A DNA stretch of 64,000 bases. It comes from CAIYPG01 sp903864555. GTDB lineage: Bacteria > Pseudomonadota > Gammaproteobacteria > Burkholderiales > SG8-39. The DNA lies in assembly GCA_947474715.1 (NCBI GenBank), contig CANJJT010000003.1:1-64000 (forward strand), written 5' to 3'. Positions 24,658-33,722 of this stretch are shown here, piece by piece; position 1 is the first letter of the stretch, and each line of letters opens with the position of its first letter. The notes under the pieces were generated by a model. The model was not told the DNA's origin and did not search any database. It worked only from the letters and a program-made list of their open reading frames with translations. A program made the translations under genes and the position numbers.

Positions 24658-25832
24658 GCAGCCGCAGCTACCTTGAAGTGCTGCCATTCGTGGCACTGGT
24701 TTTCATACTTCCTTTTCCAGGAACTGTAGCGTTTCGCTTGTTGTGCCTGTCCGTGGCGATTGGTCTGACCGTCTGGTCATGGCAAAAATGGTCGGTTCCC
24801 ACAATCCCCTGCAAAGCGTTGCTTTCAGCCTGGGCACTTCTCGCTGCCGTATCACTTCTGTACGCGGTTGATCGTCAGTACAGCCTTGGGGAGATCAAGA
24901 ATGAAATTGGTTACACGATGGCGGCGTTCATCACGTTTTTTGCGGTGACCAGAAGTCGTCAACGGCTCCAGATTTTTGGCATGGTTGTATTGATATCCGC
25001 TTTCTTGATAAGCGTGTGGGCACTGTGGCAGCGTCATCGGGTTGGTTACTGGGACGATGGGGCACGACATGGCGGAGTTGGAAGCTTTGCCAGTCTTGCG
25101 ATCATATGTGCGCCCATGGGGCTGATCGCATGGCAGGGAATGAAGCGTACTGGCCGGCTTGTGCTTATGGGCGGAGCAGTTGTAGTGATTTGGGCGGTAG
25201 CCGTCAGCGAGCAGCGCATTGTCTGGCTTGCCTACGGCGTGCAATTGGCGATACTGGTTTGCCTGCTTGCCTATGCCGGGCTTGTCCGTCTGCGGGCAGG
25301 CATGGTTGTCTTGATTGCAGCCTTCATCATGGCGATCAGTCTGGCAATGTTGCTGGCGGTGCATGCGCGGAAAGTCAACCAGAGTCCAGTCGAGTACTAC
25401 GATTTAGGCAATGACTTTCGGTTGCAGCAGTGGGGAAAAATTACCGCCCGCATCATGGATCAGCCGCTGGTGGGGGCTGGTTTTGGCAGAGACAGCATGA
25501 AGAAGGCCTACCCCGACCTGGTTCCCGCGGACCCGCCTATGTCCCTGATGTGGCATCCACACAATGTTTTACTGAACTATGGAGTTGCCATGGGTGTGCC
25601 GGGAGTGGTTGTTCTGCTGCTCTTGCTCACTGGATTTGCCGTTACTTACGGCCAGCAGCTCAGATCGGCGAATGAACAAGATCGGCTGATTGCAGCAGCA
25701 GGCATCATTCTGATCACCGGAGTGGTGGTGCGCAATATGACCAATGACCTCTTTCTTCGCGATGGGGCGTTGTTGTTCTGGGCGCTGAACGGTGCGCTGC
25801 TCGGGTATCTCATGCGACAGCGGAAAACATGA
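24654..25832 (+). CDS. waaL: O-antigen ligase-like membrane protein (WaaL/Wzy_C family)
   Basis: The protein is 392 residues from TTG 24654, chosen because it overlaps the upstream stop by 4 bases. An in-frame start at 24591 would add a hydrophilic, non-homologous head. About ten hydrophobic segments surround a large periplasmic loop (about residues 255-315) that contains DFRLQQWGKITARIMDQPL, GAGFGR and WHPHNVLLNYGVAMGVPG. The Arg and HPHN motifs are characteristic of WaaL ligases, which join undecaprenyl-linked O-antigen to lipid A-core in the periplasm. Wzy polymerases share the domain, but the position among core genes favours ligase. No other Wzy candidate exists in the window. Confidence 0.82.
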   Translation: MSSRSYLEVLPFVALVFILPFPGTVAFRLLCLSVAIGLTVWSWQKWSVPTIPCKALLSAWALLAAVSLLYAVDRQYSLGEIKNEIGYTMAAFITFFAVTRSRQRLQIFGMVVLISAFLISVWALWQRHRVGYWDDGARHGGVGSFASLAIICAPMGLIAWQGMKRTGRLVLMGGAVVVIWAVAVSEQRIVWLAYGVQLAILVCLLAYAGLVRLRAGMVVLIAAFIMAISLAMLLAVHARKVNQSPVEYYDLGNDFRLQQWGKITARIMDQPLVGAGFGRDSMKKAYPDLVPADPPMSLMWHPHNVLLNYGVAMGVPGVVVLLLLLTGFAVTYGQQLRSANEQDRLIAAAGIILITGVVVRNMTNDLFLRDGALLFWALNGALLGYLMRQRKT

Positions 25833-26941
25833 CGATGCGCATATGTTTCTTCAATGTCACAGCCACATACCTGACTGGCGGCCTGGAAACCTATTGTTGG
25901 GAAGCCGGCCGGGCCTTGGCCAGGCGCGGCCATGAGGTGACAATCGTGGCGGGAGACAGAGGCAATGCACGCCATGACGAAGTAGGGCTGGTCCAGTTTC
26001 CTTTCCGGGCAGAGAAGGAATGGCCCGACCTGGGTGTACGTTTCCGGCGGTTGGCCGAGAGGCTGTCATTTGCCAGACATGCGCTGGATCACCTCGCCAC
26101 GACTGGCTATGACGCAATCATCATCAACAAACCCTTCGATTTTCCGGCCCTGTGGCGGCTGCGCTCTACCGGATTTCAGGGGCAGACCTTGTTTCGCTCT
26201 GGTGGTACGGATTTTTTCCCAGGTGACAGGTGGTTCGCCGGGGCGGTAATGCATTGGGTGTCGGCCAGTCGCTACAACGCAACACAAGTCGTTCAACGTT
26301 ATGGGCGTCCGGTAACCACGATTCACAATGGAGTCGATACAGAGATGTTCAAACCTGCATTAGTCGACCCGGCTCTGAGGATGAAGCTTGGGGCACGGGA
26401 GCGTGATTTTTTGCTCGTGAGCGTTGGGCGGCTGGTTGGCTGGAAGGGGATTGATGTTGTAATTCAGGCAATGAAGGCGCTGCCGAACCGAGTGCGCTAT
26501 CTTGTGATTGGAGATGGCCCCGAGAAAGCCGGATTGATGGATCTGGCGCGGGCATCAGGGGTGGAACAGCGAGTGCAGTTCATGGGGGCGGTCAATCATG
26601 AGGATCTTCCTGGATTATTATCAAATTGCGACGTCCTGGTCCAGCCTTCAAAGGGAGAGGAGGCATTTGGTATCAGCGTAGTTGAGGCGATGGCATGCGG
26701 TCTGGGAGTATTGGCATCCAGTAATGGCGGTTTGCCGGAAATCATCCTGGAAGGTGAGACCGGCCGCTTGCTGTCTCCCGGTAAAGTGGCCGCATGGCAG
26801 GAAGCGATTGCAACCATTGCCGCAGATCTGCCGCTGCAGCAGCGTTGGAAGCGGGCCGCACGAGACAGGGCTGTCGAGAAATTCACTTGGTCTGCCAATG
26901 CAGCCACGTTGGAGGCGGTTCTCGAAGGAGGCAGGCGCTGA
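25829..26941 (+). CDS. GT4 glycosyltransferase
   Basis: The 370-residue enzyme contains TGGLETYCWEAGRALARRGH, TTIHNGVDTEMFKPA, LLVSVGRLVGWKGIDVVIQA and GEEAFGISVVEAMACGLGV, with EX7E intact. It starts with an ATGA overlap on the ligase gene, and its TGA shares a base with the ATG of the amidotransferase that follows. Acceptor and donor are unknown; a core or O-unit role is inferred from context. Confidence 0.84.
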   Translation: MTMRICFFNVTATYLTGGLETYCWEAGRALARRGHEVTIVAGDRGNARHDEVGLVQFPFRAEKEWPDLGVRFRRLAERLSFARHALDHLATTGYDAIIINKPFDFPALWRLRSTGFQGQTLFRSGGTDFFPGDRWFAGAVMHWVSASRYNATQVVQRYGRPVTTIHNGVDTEMFKPALVDPALRMKLGARERDFLLVSVGRLVGWKGIDVVIQAMKALPNRVRYLVIGDGPEKAGLMDLARASGVEQRVQFMGAVNHEDLPGLLSNCDVLVQPSKGEEAFGISVVEAMACGLGVLASSNGGLPEIILEGETGRLLSPGKVAAWQEAIATIAADLPLQQRWKRAARDRAVEKFTWSANAATLEAVLEGGRR

Positions 26942-28851
26942 TGTGCGGCATCGTGGGTGCCGTTGTACCTCATGATACGAATGGTTCTGGCAGTTCCGGT
27001 CTGGATCTGGAAGCGGCAGTCATGCGGCTTCATCACAGAGGGCCGGACGATCAGGGGACCTGGCGTGATGATGAGGCCTGTCTCGGCTTTACACGTCTTT
27101 CCATCATTGATTTGTCTCCAGCAGGGCATCAGCCCATGACAAGTCTGGATGGCCGATATGTGATTGTGTTTAATGGTGAGATTTACAACTTCCCTGAGAT
27201 CCGGCATGACCTTGAAGCGGTGGGTGAGTGCTTTAACGGCCACTCCGACACTGAAGTCCTGCTGCGTTTATTTATCCGCAGGGGACTTCAGTCCTGCCTT
27301 GAGCGTCTACGGGGCATGTTTGCATTTGCAGTCTGGGACCGCCAGGAATCGCGGCTTTCAATCGCGCGCGACAGGCTCGGAGTAAAGCCTCTTGTATATG
27401 CAGTAACGCCTAGAGGTTTTCTGTTTGGATCGGAGATCCAGGCATTGTTTGCCATTGATCCGCAGTTGTCGCGCGCGCCGGACTTGGATGCACTCGATCA
27501 TTACCTGACCCTGCAGTATGTGCCCGCTCCGATGTCGGCATTCAGGGAGGTGAGGAAACTGCCGCCAGCGCATGCTATGACAGTACGAAATGGGCGAGTC
27601 GAGCGCCTGTTCCGGTACTGGGACATCGACCATGAACGGCGCAGCGCGCTGTCTTTCAGCGATGCTTGTGAGGCTTTGAGAGAGCAGGTTCTGGAAGCCA
27701 CACGCCTACGGCTTGTCGCCGATGTTCCTCTGGGTGCGTTTCTATCCGGGGGGATTGATTCGAGCATCACTGTCGCGGCAATGGCCCGCCTTGGAGCTTC
27801 CCCTCTCAAGACATTTTCGATTGGATTCGAGGACGATCAGTTCAATGAATTACCATTTGCTCGCCAGGTAGCCCAGCATCTGGGGACCGATCATCAGGAA
27901 ATGTTGGTGCGTGCAGATGCCGTCGATGTCATGCCCAGAATGATTGAGCATATGGGTGAGCCCATGGCAGACAGTTCGATCATGCCGACTTTTTACGTAT
28001 CGAGGTTTGCCAGATCGCACGTTACAGTGGCTCTTACGGGGGACGGTGGGGATGAAGTCTTTGCGGGTTATCGGCGTTTCTACCAGATGCGTCGTATGGA
28101 CTGGTTGCAGCGATTGGGAGTAGTTCCCGTCTGGCGTGGATTACGTCGCTTTACTGTTGCAATGGAGGATCGGGCACACCCGGAGCGACCGAGACGCACA
28201 TTTCCCGCAACGCGTGCAGACCAGATGCTTGCCTTGTCGGGGATGGATCGCTATAAGCAGTTGCTGGCTTTCTTCACTGAGCGTGACAAGCACCAGATGT
28301 TGAGCCCCGATTTCCGGTCTGCAACGGCCGGTACGGATGCTGCCCGGTATTTGGCAGATCACTTCGACCGGGCCGGCGGCGACAGACTCAACCCATATTT
28401 GTATCTGGACCTGACGACCTATCTGCCGGAAGACATACTATTTAAGGTTGATATCGCCAGCATGGCGACTTCGCTGGAGTGCCGCTCGCCATTTCTTGAT
28501 CACAAGCTGATCGAATTTGCATTCTCTCTTCCTGGCCGCTACAAGCTGTCTCCCAAAGGCCGCCACAAGCATATCCTCAAAGAGGCATTCAAGGATTGGC
28601 TTCCCCAAGGGTTCATGGACAGGAAAAAGCAGGGTTTTTCAGTGCCACTTGCACGCTGGTTGAAAGAAGACCTGGGTGAAATGCTTCGAGACACCCTCGT
28701 TTCACGTCGTACTTTGGCTCCCTGGGTGAATCAGGAAGAAGTTGTCCGACAAGTTGAAAGCCATATTGCTGGAACTCAGTCCAACAGTCAGCGATTGTGG
28801 AGTCTGTTTGTGCTGGCACAGTGGGTAGAGCGCTTTCGAGTGCCTGTCTAG
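26941..28851 (+). CDS. asnB: AsnB-type glutamine amidotransferase (paralog 1)
   Basis: The protein is 636 residues from the ATG that exposes Cys2 (MCGIVGAV), the glutaminase nucleophile after Met removal. The N-terminal class II amidotransferase domain shows RGPDDQGTW and IVFNGEIYNFPEIR. The C-terminal synthetase domain has the ATP pyrophosphatase loop LSGGIDSS near residue 269, and ALTGDGGDEVFAGYRRF. Housekeeping AsnB makes asparagine from aspartate, but homologs in polysaccharide loci (WbpS-type) amidate sugar carboxylates. The placement among glycosyltransferases favours a glycan role, and two paralogs lie in the facing operon. The upstream stop and its start overlap as TGATG. Confidence 0.88.
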   Translation: MCGIVGAVVPHDTNGSGSSGLDLEAAVMRLHHRGPDDQGTWRDDEACLGFTRLSIIDLSPAGHQPMTSLDGRYVIVFNGEIYNFPEIRHDLEAVGECFNGHSDTEVLLRLFIRRGLQSCLERLRGMFAFAVWDRQESRLSIARDRLGVKPLVYAVTPRGFLFGSEIQALFAIDPQLSRAPDLDALDHYLTLQYVPAPMSAFREVRKLPPAHAMTVRNGRVERLFRYWDIDHERRSALSFSDACEALREQVLEATRLRLVADVPLGAFLSGGIDSSITVAAMARLGASPLKTFSIGFEDDQFNELPFARQVAQHLGTDHQEMLVRADAVDVMPRMIEHMGEPMADSSIMPTFYVSRFARSHVTVALTGDGGDEVFAGYRRFYQMRRMDWLQRLGVVPVWRGLRRFTVAMEDRAHPERPRRTFPATRADQMLALSGMDRYKQLLAFFTERDKHQMLSPDFRSATAGTDAARYLADHFDRAGGDRLNPYLYLDLTTYLPEDILFKVDIASMATSLECRSPFLDHKLIEFAFSLPGRYKLSPKGRHKHILKEAFKDWLPQGFMDRKKQGFSVPLARWLKEDLGEMLRDTLVSRRTLAPWVNQEEVVRQVESHIAGTQSNSQRLWSLFVLAQWVERFRVPV

Positions 28852-28862
28852 ATAGGTTCTCA

Positions 28863-29984
28863 GTGCGCAAGATCTGCTATCAGATTAATCTGCAACCCTC
28901 TCTGGGAGGGGGCGAAATCTATACCCGTTTTCTCACCCATGCACTCTCGAGTATGGGATGGGACAGTGTTCTTGTGGTCGCAAGGGACGCATCCTTCTGG
29001 AAAGCGTTCATGCCTTCTGGTGTTGACTATCGGCCAGTGTGGGACATGGCCTCACTCCAATCAGCCTTGCCTGAGCATCCGGCGTTAATACTCACCCATT
29101 CCGCATTGCCAGAAGAGATGGCGCCAGCCGTGGCTTCAAGGCACAGGCTCTGCGGGATGATCCATATGCCATTGTATGAGCGCTCGCCGCGCGGGTTACG
29201 GCACTATCACCGCCTCTTTGCAGTGTCCCATCATGTTCGCCACAGCGCTTTGTCACACGGACTTGCAAACCTGCACCCGGAACCTCTTTATGCTGTGGCC
29301 GACCTTGCGCCGCGAGGGGCGTCAAGGGCAGTGATGTCCGGAAGTCCTTATGAATGGGACAGGCGAAAGTTCAGAGACCGCTTTCTTGGGTGGGGGCAGC
29401 GTGCTTTCAACATCAATGCCGGCGGTGAACCCTATTCCCGGTCATCTGAAGTATCGATCGGGATAGTGTCCCGCCTGACTCCAATCAAGCAGTTTCCGGA
29501 GATGCTCTCGATTCTCGCGCCGATCATTGCAAGGCATCCGGAAGTGAAACTTGAGATTTTCGGCTCTGGTGGTTACGCTTCGATCCGGGACATTATGAGG
29601 GCGCTGCTGCCGGCACGGGAGCAAGTCCGCTGGTGGGGGCCGCAGAGCGATGTGGCGGCGGTCTACCGCAATCTTGACTATGTGATCAGCGGGCTTCCGG
29701 AGAAAGAGGCACTGGGTTTGAATCTGATCGAGTCACAGATGTGCGGAACCCCTGTTCTGGCAGTACGCGCCCCCCCGTTTACCGAAACCGTAGTGGACAA
29801 GGTGAGCGGATATTTGTTTTGTGACCCAAGAAAGGATGGCGGACGAGAGTTTGCTCAGCTTCTTGACCATCTTGGGGACCGAGATATCAGGGCCGACCCC
29901 AGGGATGCTACACAGCACCTTGCCCGTTTTTCGGCCGCTGCATTCCAGGCACGTCTCGGCAGGGCATTGGAGGCATTGGGGTAA
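28863..29984 (+). CDS. GT4 glycosyltransferase
   Basis: The protein is 373 residues from a GTG 12 bases after the amidotransferase stop (VRKICYQINLQPSLGGGEIY). An upstream in-frame ATG at 28797 would overlap the amidotransferase by 55 bases. It contains IGIVSRLTPIKQFPEMLSIL and LPEKEALGLNLIESQMCGTPV, with EX7E present. The middle third is poorly conserved. A role in core or O-unit assembly is inferred from the operon. Confidence 0.8.
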   Translation: MRKICYQINLQPSLGGGEIYTRFLTHALSSMGWDSVLVVARDASFWKAFMPSGVDYRPVWDMASLQSALPEHPALILTHSALPEEMAPAVASRHRLCGMIHMPLYERSPRGLRHYHRLFAVSHHVRHSALSHGLANLHPEPLYAVADLAPRGASRAVMSGSPYEWDRRKFRDRFLGWGQRAFNINAGGEPYSRSSEVSIGIVSRLTPIKQFPEMLSILAPIIARHPEVKLEIFGSGGYASIRDIMRALLPAREQVRWWGPQSDVAAVYRNLDYVISGLPEKEALGLNLIESQMCGTPVLAVRAPPFTETVVDKVSGYLFCDPRKDGGREFAQLLDHLGDRDIRADPRDATQHLARFSAAAFQARLGRALEALG

Positions 29985-29986
29985 CG

Positions 29987-31234
29987 ATGCGCATACTCTA
30001 CCTTCATCCCCGTTCCTGGACGGGGGAGCGGACCATCCTTCCAGTGTTGAGGGACTGCGGACATGAAGTATGTGTTCTGGAGGAAAAGCGTGGGATGCGC
30101 CCGGGAACTTGGCACGACGCGGCATACTTTGAGACGCCAGATGACCGGATAGCTTCTTGCTGGTATGACCCTGGTCGTGGTTGGGAAAAGCTGGTGACAT
30201 GGCCGCTTGACCGCATCTTTCGACGCGGGTTTGAGGGCCGGAATCTGGTACACAGGATGTGGATGATCTTGCGGGCGGTGCGTCGAATGGATCCCGATGT
30301 GATCATCTGTTCTGATGGATTCACCTTTGCCTTACCGGCGTCTTTCCTGCGACAACTACGTTTATTGGAGGTACCAGTGGTGAGCAGTTATATCGGGGGC
30401 GACATCCTGGATTGTCCGCACGCCGAAATAGGGCGCAGCCGAAAGGGGATGACGGGATGGCTGATCACCCGTTCCTATAAGGGCATTCAGGTGCTGCGCC
30501 CCGTGTCTCCGATGTTGCAGGACTTACTCATCGGGGACGGCGTTGAACCGTCTCGCACGCGGGTGTGCCCCAGCCATCTGGTAGCAAGTGCCGAAACGAC
30601 GGGACTCATCCTTGCCAGAAGGAAGGATGTTCGGCGTCAGATACGAGATCTTCACAAGATACCGGAGTCGGCACCATTGATTGTGACCCTGAGTGCCAAT
30701 ATTCTAGGCAAGGGAATACATGTACTAGCCCGAGCCTGGCCGGAGGTTGTGAGAAATTTCCCGGATGCGCGCTGGCTGCTGTGCGGTCCAGAAAATAGCT
30801 GGTTCCTCACAGAAGTATTGCCAATACTGCAAGCCGAGGGTGTTTCATCAACCGTGGTGCGAACGGGCCCACTGTCCGGAACCAGCGTATTTGAGCATCT
30901 AGCTTCCGCCGACCTCCATGTCAATCCTTCGTTGTGTGAGGGATTGAACATGGTCACGGTGGAAGCCGGTGCGGTTGGAACTCCGACTGTCACGACATCG
31001 GGTGCTGGTATTGCTTCCTGGGTTGAACGCTTCAATGCCGGCTTGGTGGTTCCTCCCGGAGAAGTCGGTGCTTTGGCCGATGCTATAATGACAATGTTAT
31101 CGGAGCCGCGCTGCATGTCTGAGTGCTCTGCCGCGGCAATCAGAATGTCCGGCGAGTTTTCGCCAGATCTTGTCGCCCGAGAGTTGCTCGATATCCTTCA
31201 GTCGGCGATCAAACAGAGCACCCCAGCCAGATGA
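29987..31234 (+). CDS. GT4 glycosyltransferase
   Basis: The 415-residue enzyme starts at the ATG 2 bases after the previous stop. Its C-terminal half contains LIVTLSANILGKGIHVLARA and NPSLCEGLNMVTVEAGAVGTP (EX7E intact). Its N-terminal third resembles DUF-type heads of surface polysaccharide transferases. It overlaps the carbamoyltransferase start by 4 bases. Substrate not predictable. Confidence 0.8.
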   Translation: MRILYLHPRSWTGERTILPVLRDCGHEVCVLEEKRGMRPGTWHDAAYFETPDDRIASCWYDPGRGWEKLVTWPLDRIFRRGFEGRNLVHRMWMILRAVRRMDPDVIICSDGFTFALPASFLRQLRLLEVPVVSSYIGGDILDCPHAEIGRSRKGMTGWLITRSYKGIQVLRPVSPMLQDLLIGDGVEPSRTRVCPSHLVASAETTGLILARRKDVRRQIRDLHKIPESAPLIVTLSANILGKGIHVLARAWPEVVRNFPDARWLLCGPENSWFLTEVLPILQAEGVSSTVVRTGPLSGTSVFEHLASADLHVNPSLCEGLNMVTVEAGAVGTPTVTTSGAGIASWVERFNAGLVVPPGEVGALADAIMTMLSEPRCMSECSAAAIRMSGEFSPDLVARELLDILQSAIKQSTPAR

Positions 31235-32967
31235 GCCTGACACTTGGCCTGCATACCGGGCACGAGGCTTCCGCGGTCCTGTTCCAGGGAACGCAGGTTC
31301 TAGCCGCCATTTCAGATGAGCGCCTGACCCGCATAAAGAATGACGGTGGCAGGCTTACTGACGTGTCCATCGCAGAGATTTTGCGGATCGCAGGGGTCCA
31401 AAGGTGCGACATTGAGAGGCTTGCGCTTCTTCATACCTTCTTCCCCGAAGAGTATGTAATCAGGGAAAGCGTCACCAAGGAATTCGAACGTCGGATAGTC
31501 CGCTGGCGCCGCGCACGCGCTGGTTCAGGCAGACCACAATTGTTGCTTGATGACTTCATGCTCAGGCTCGAGCGGCGCGGCCGCAAGTTGGACAGGCATT
31601 TCCTGAAGCACAGATTTCTGGCTACGGAAGGCTTTGGCCGGGCAGATCTGGGCTTCTACGACCATCATGAGTCACATGCAATGGCCGCAGCCTTTTATTC
31701 CGGATTTGAAGAATGTGCAGTGATTACCATGGATGGCGTCGGGGACCGCAATATCTGTCATACCAGCGGCACCTGGAGTGGTGGTCGCTATGAGCGCATG
31801 CATGTCACCGACAGGCTTGCTGCGTCCCCAGGGCTTTTCTATAGCCACATCACGCGATTGCTGGGGTTTCAGCCTTTGCGACATGAAGGCAAGGTAGTCG
31901 GCCTTGCTGCCATGGGCGATCCTGGTCCGCTACGCTCAGAATTTCGCCGGGCGCTTGATGTGTCGCCCGACAAGAATTCATTCACTTCAGAATTCGTTAC
32001 TGCCGACCACGCTGAGTCAAAGCGATACGAGTTTCTGAAGCGCGCAATCGAGGGACACTCCCGTGAGAACGTGTCGGCAGCCTGCCAGCAGGTACTGGAG
32101 GATGTTGTTCTGGATCTGGTTCAGTCCTTTCTCAGGAAGACGGGGATGCGTTCGATAGCCCTCAATGGCGGCGTTGTCGCCAATGTGAAGTTGAACCAAC
32201 GTATCGCCATGCTTCCGGAAGTTGATCGGGTATTTGTCTTTCCTGCAATGAGCGATACGGGCAATCCGGTTGGTGCCGTCCTGCTAGACCAACTCCAGCA
32301 TGCCGGCGCTGCTTGCCGGGGTGAGGCCTTACGGGATGTTTACTGGGGCCCACAATATTCCGATGAGGAAATCTCCGAAGCACTTGCCAAGGCAGGTGTT
32401 CAGGCAGAGCGACTCAACGAAGCATCGCTGATTGGGCGCGCGGCGTCTTCCATTCATGCGGGTCGGATCGTAGGCTGGTTTCAGGGGCGTATGGAGTTTG
32501 GGCCGCGGGCACTCGGGAATCGCTCCATGCTCGCGCGCCCGACTGAAGGCAAGATCAATGACTGGCTGAATCAGCGGCTGGACCGCTCCGAATTCATGCC
32601 GTTTGCGCCGAGTGTTCTTGCAGAGCATGCTGACGAGGTTTTCATCGGGGTGGAGAAAGCCCGGCATACCGCTGAATTTATGACCATCACGTTCGACGTC
32701 AGGCCGGAATGGCGCGAGCGTATTCCGGCTGTGGTGCATGTGGACGGGACGGCACGGCCACAACTTGTTCGTGCTGAAACCAATTCCCGGTATCACCAGC
32801 TGATTTCGGCCTATTACCGGATTTCAGGCATCCCCTTGGTTCTCAATACCAGCTTCAATGTTCATGAGGAACCGATTGTCTGCAAACCGGAAGAGGCAAT
32901 CCGGGCCTTTGTTGATCGTCGTGTGGATTGCCTCGGCGTGGGCAACTTCTGGGCCGAGCACCAGTGA
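31231..32967 (+). CDS. carbamoyltransferase (NodU/CmcH family, WapO-like)
   Basis: The protein is 578 residues from the ATG at 31231, which overlaps the upstream stop. The N-terminal Kae1-like domain starts LGLHTGHEASAVLF and holds the metal site HHESHA at about 145-150, then VITMDGVGD. The C-terminal domain contains LNGGVVANVKLNQRI and FGPRALGNRSMLA. The family transfers a carbamoyl group from carbamoyl phosphate, via carbamoyl-AMP, to a hydroxyl. In P. aeruginosa a homolog, WapO, carbamoylates inner-core heptose, and the presence of heptosyltransferases, WaaG, MsbA and WaaL here makes that role plausible. GTGA overlap with the next gene. Confidence 0.9.
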   Translation: MSLTLGLHTGHEASAVLFQGTQVLAAISDERLTRIKNDGGRLTDVSIAEILRIAGVQRCDIERLALLHTFFPEEYVIRESVTKEFERRIVRWRRARAGSGRPQLLLDDFMLRLERRGRKLDRHFLKHRFLATEGFGRADLGFYDHHESHAMAAAFYSGFEECAVITMDGVGDRNICHTSGTWSGGRYERMHVTDRLAASPGLFYSHITRLLGFQPLRHEGKVVGLAAMGDPGPLRSEFRRALDVSPDKNSFTSEFVTADHAESKRYEFLKRAIEGHSRENVSAACQQVLEDVVLDLVQSFLRKTGMRSIALNGGVVANVKLNQRIAMLPEVDRVFVFPAMSDTGNPVGAVLLDQLQHAGAACRGEALRDVYWGPQYSDEEISEALAKAGVQAERLNEASLIGRAASSIHAGRIVGWFQGRMEFGPRALGNRSMLARPTEGKINDWLNQRLDRSEFMPFAPSVLAEHADEVFIGVEKARHTAEFMTITFDVRPEWRERIPAVVHVDGTARPQLVRAETNSRYHQLISAYYRISGIPLVLNTSFNVHEEPIVCKPEEAIRAFVDRRVDCLGVGNFWAEHQ

Positions 32968-33719
32968 ATGGCGAAGCCAGGGTTTCGAATCAATCGCAAG
33001 TGCCCCGGGCACTTGCCACAGAGCACCTGTATGGTGCCGTTCTTTCGCTGGTAGATGCCCCGCTGGTCGGCAGGATCCTGGACATGCCTGCGGGACAAGG
33101 AGCATTTGCCCAGGCTCTGCTGCAAAAGGGGGCCGAGGAAATTCATTGCCTTGACATCAATGATCAAGCATTCGTGCTGTCAGATCGCCGAGTTGCATTC
33201 TTGAAGCATGATGCAATGCAATCACTCCCGTTTCCGGATGCCTACTTCGACCACGTCTACAGCATTGAAGGGATAGAGCACTTTGAAAGCCCGTGGACTG
33301 CTGTGCGAGAACTTTGCCGGGTGTTGAAGCCAGGCGGTCAGTTGATCATCACGACACCCAACACCTTCTCGGTGGATGCGCGACTCAAGTACTTATTGTC
33401 AGGTTACTTTCCCCGATTCCGCCCTCTTATGCAGACCCCGGAAAGAGTGATGGACCAGCCCGTCGATGACGCTCACATCAGCCCTATCTATTTCTGGCAG
33501 CTTAATTACTTTCTTTTGACAAGTGGCGTACGGATTGAAGGCCTCACTTCGGACTGCCGTCTGTACAAACCAAAAGCAGTTCAACGCTGGGTTGAACAAA
33601 TCGTCGCCGGAATCATCCGGAACAATATCCGCAAGCGCAGGTTTCCGGATCCGGGCATCACGTCAGAAGACGTTATGTTCGGTGATTGTCTGATAGTTGC
33701 TGCGCGCAAGTCAGGTTGA
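32964..33719 (+). CDS. class I SAM-dependent methyltransferase
   Basis: The protein is 251 residues from a GTG overlapping the previous stop. Motif I is ILDMPAGQGAFAQALL, and CLDIND follows as the acidic SAM contact. PFPDAYFDHVYSIEGIEHFE and LCRVLKPGGQLIITTPN form the Methyltransf_11 core. Its position after a carbamoyltransferase and before glycosyltransferases suggests O-methylation of a core sugar, but the acceptor is not proved. Confidence 0.82.
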   Translation: MNGEARVSNQSQVPRALATEHLYGAVLSLVDAPLVGRILDMPAGQGAFAQALLQKGAEEIHCLDINDQAFVLSDRRVAFLKHDAMQSLPFPDAYFDHVYSIEGIEHFESPWTAVRELCRVLKPGGQLIITTPNTFSVDARLKYLLSGYFPRFRPLMQTPERVMDQPVDDAHISPIYFWQLNYFLLTSGVRIEGLTSDCRLYKPKAVQRWVEQIVAGIIRNNIRKRRFPDPGITSEDVMFGDCLIVAARKSG

Positions 33720-33722
33720 ATC

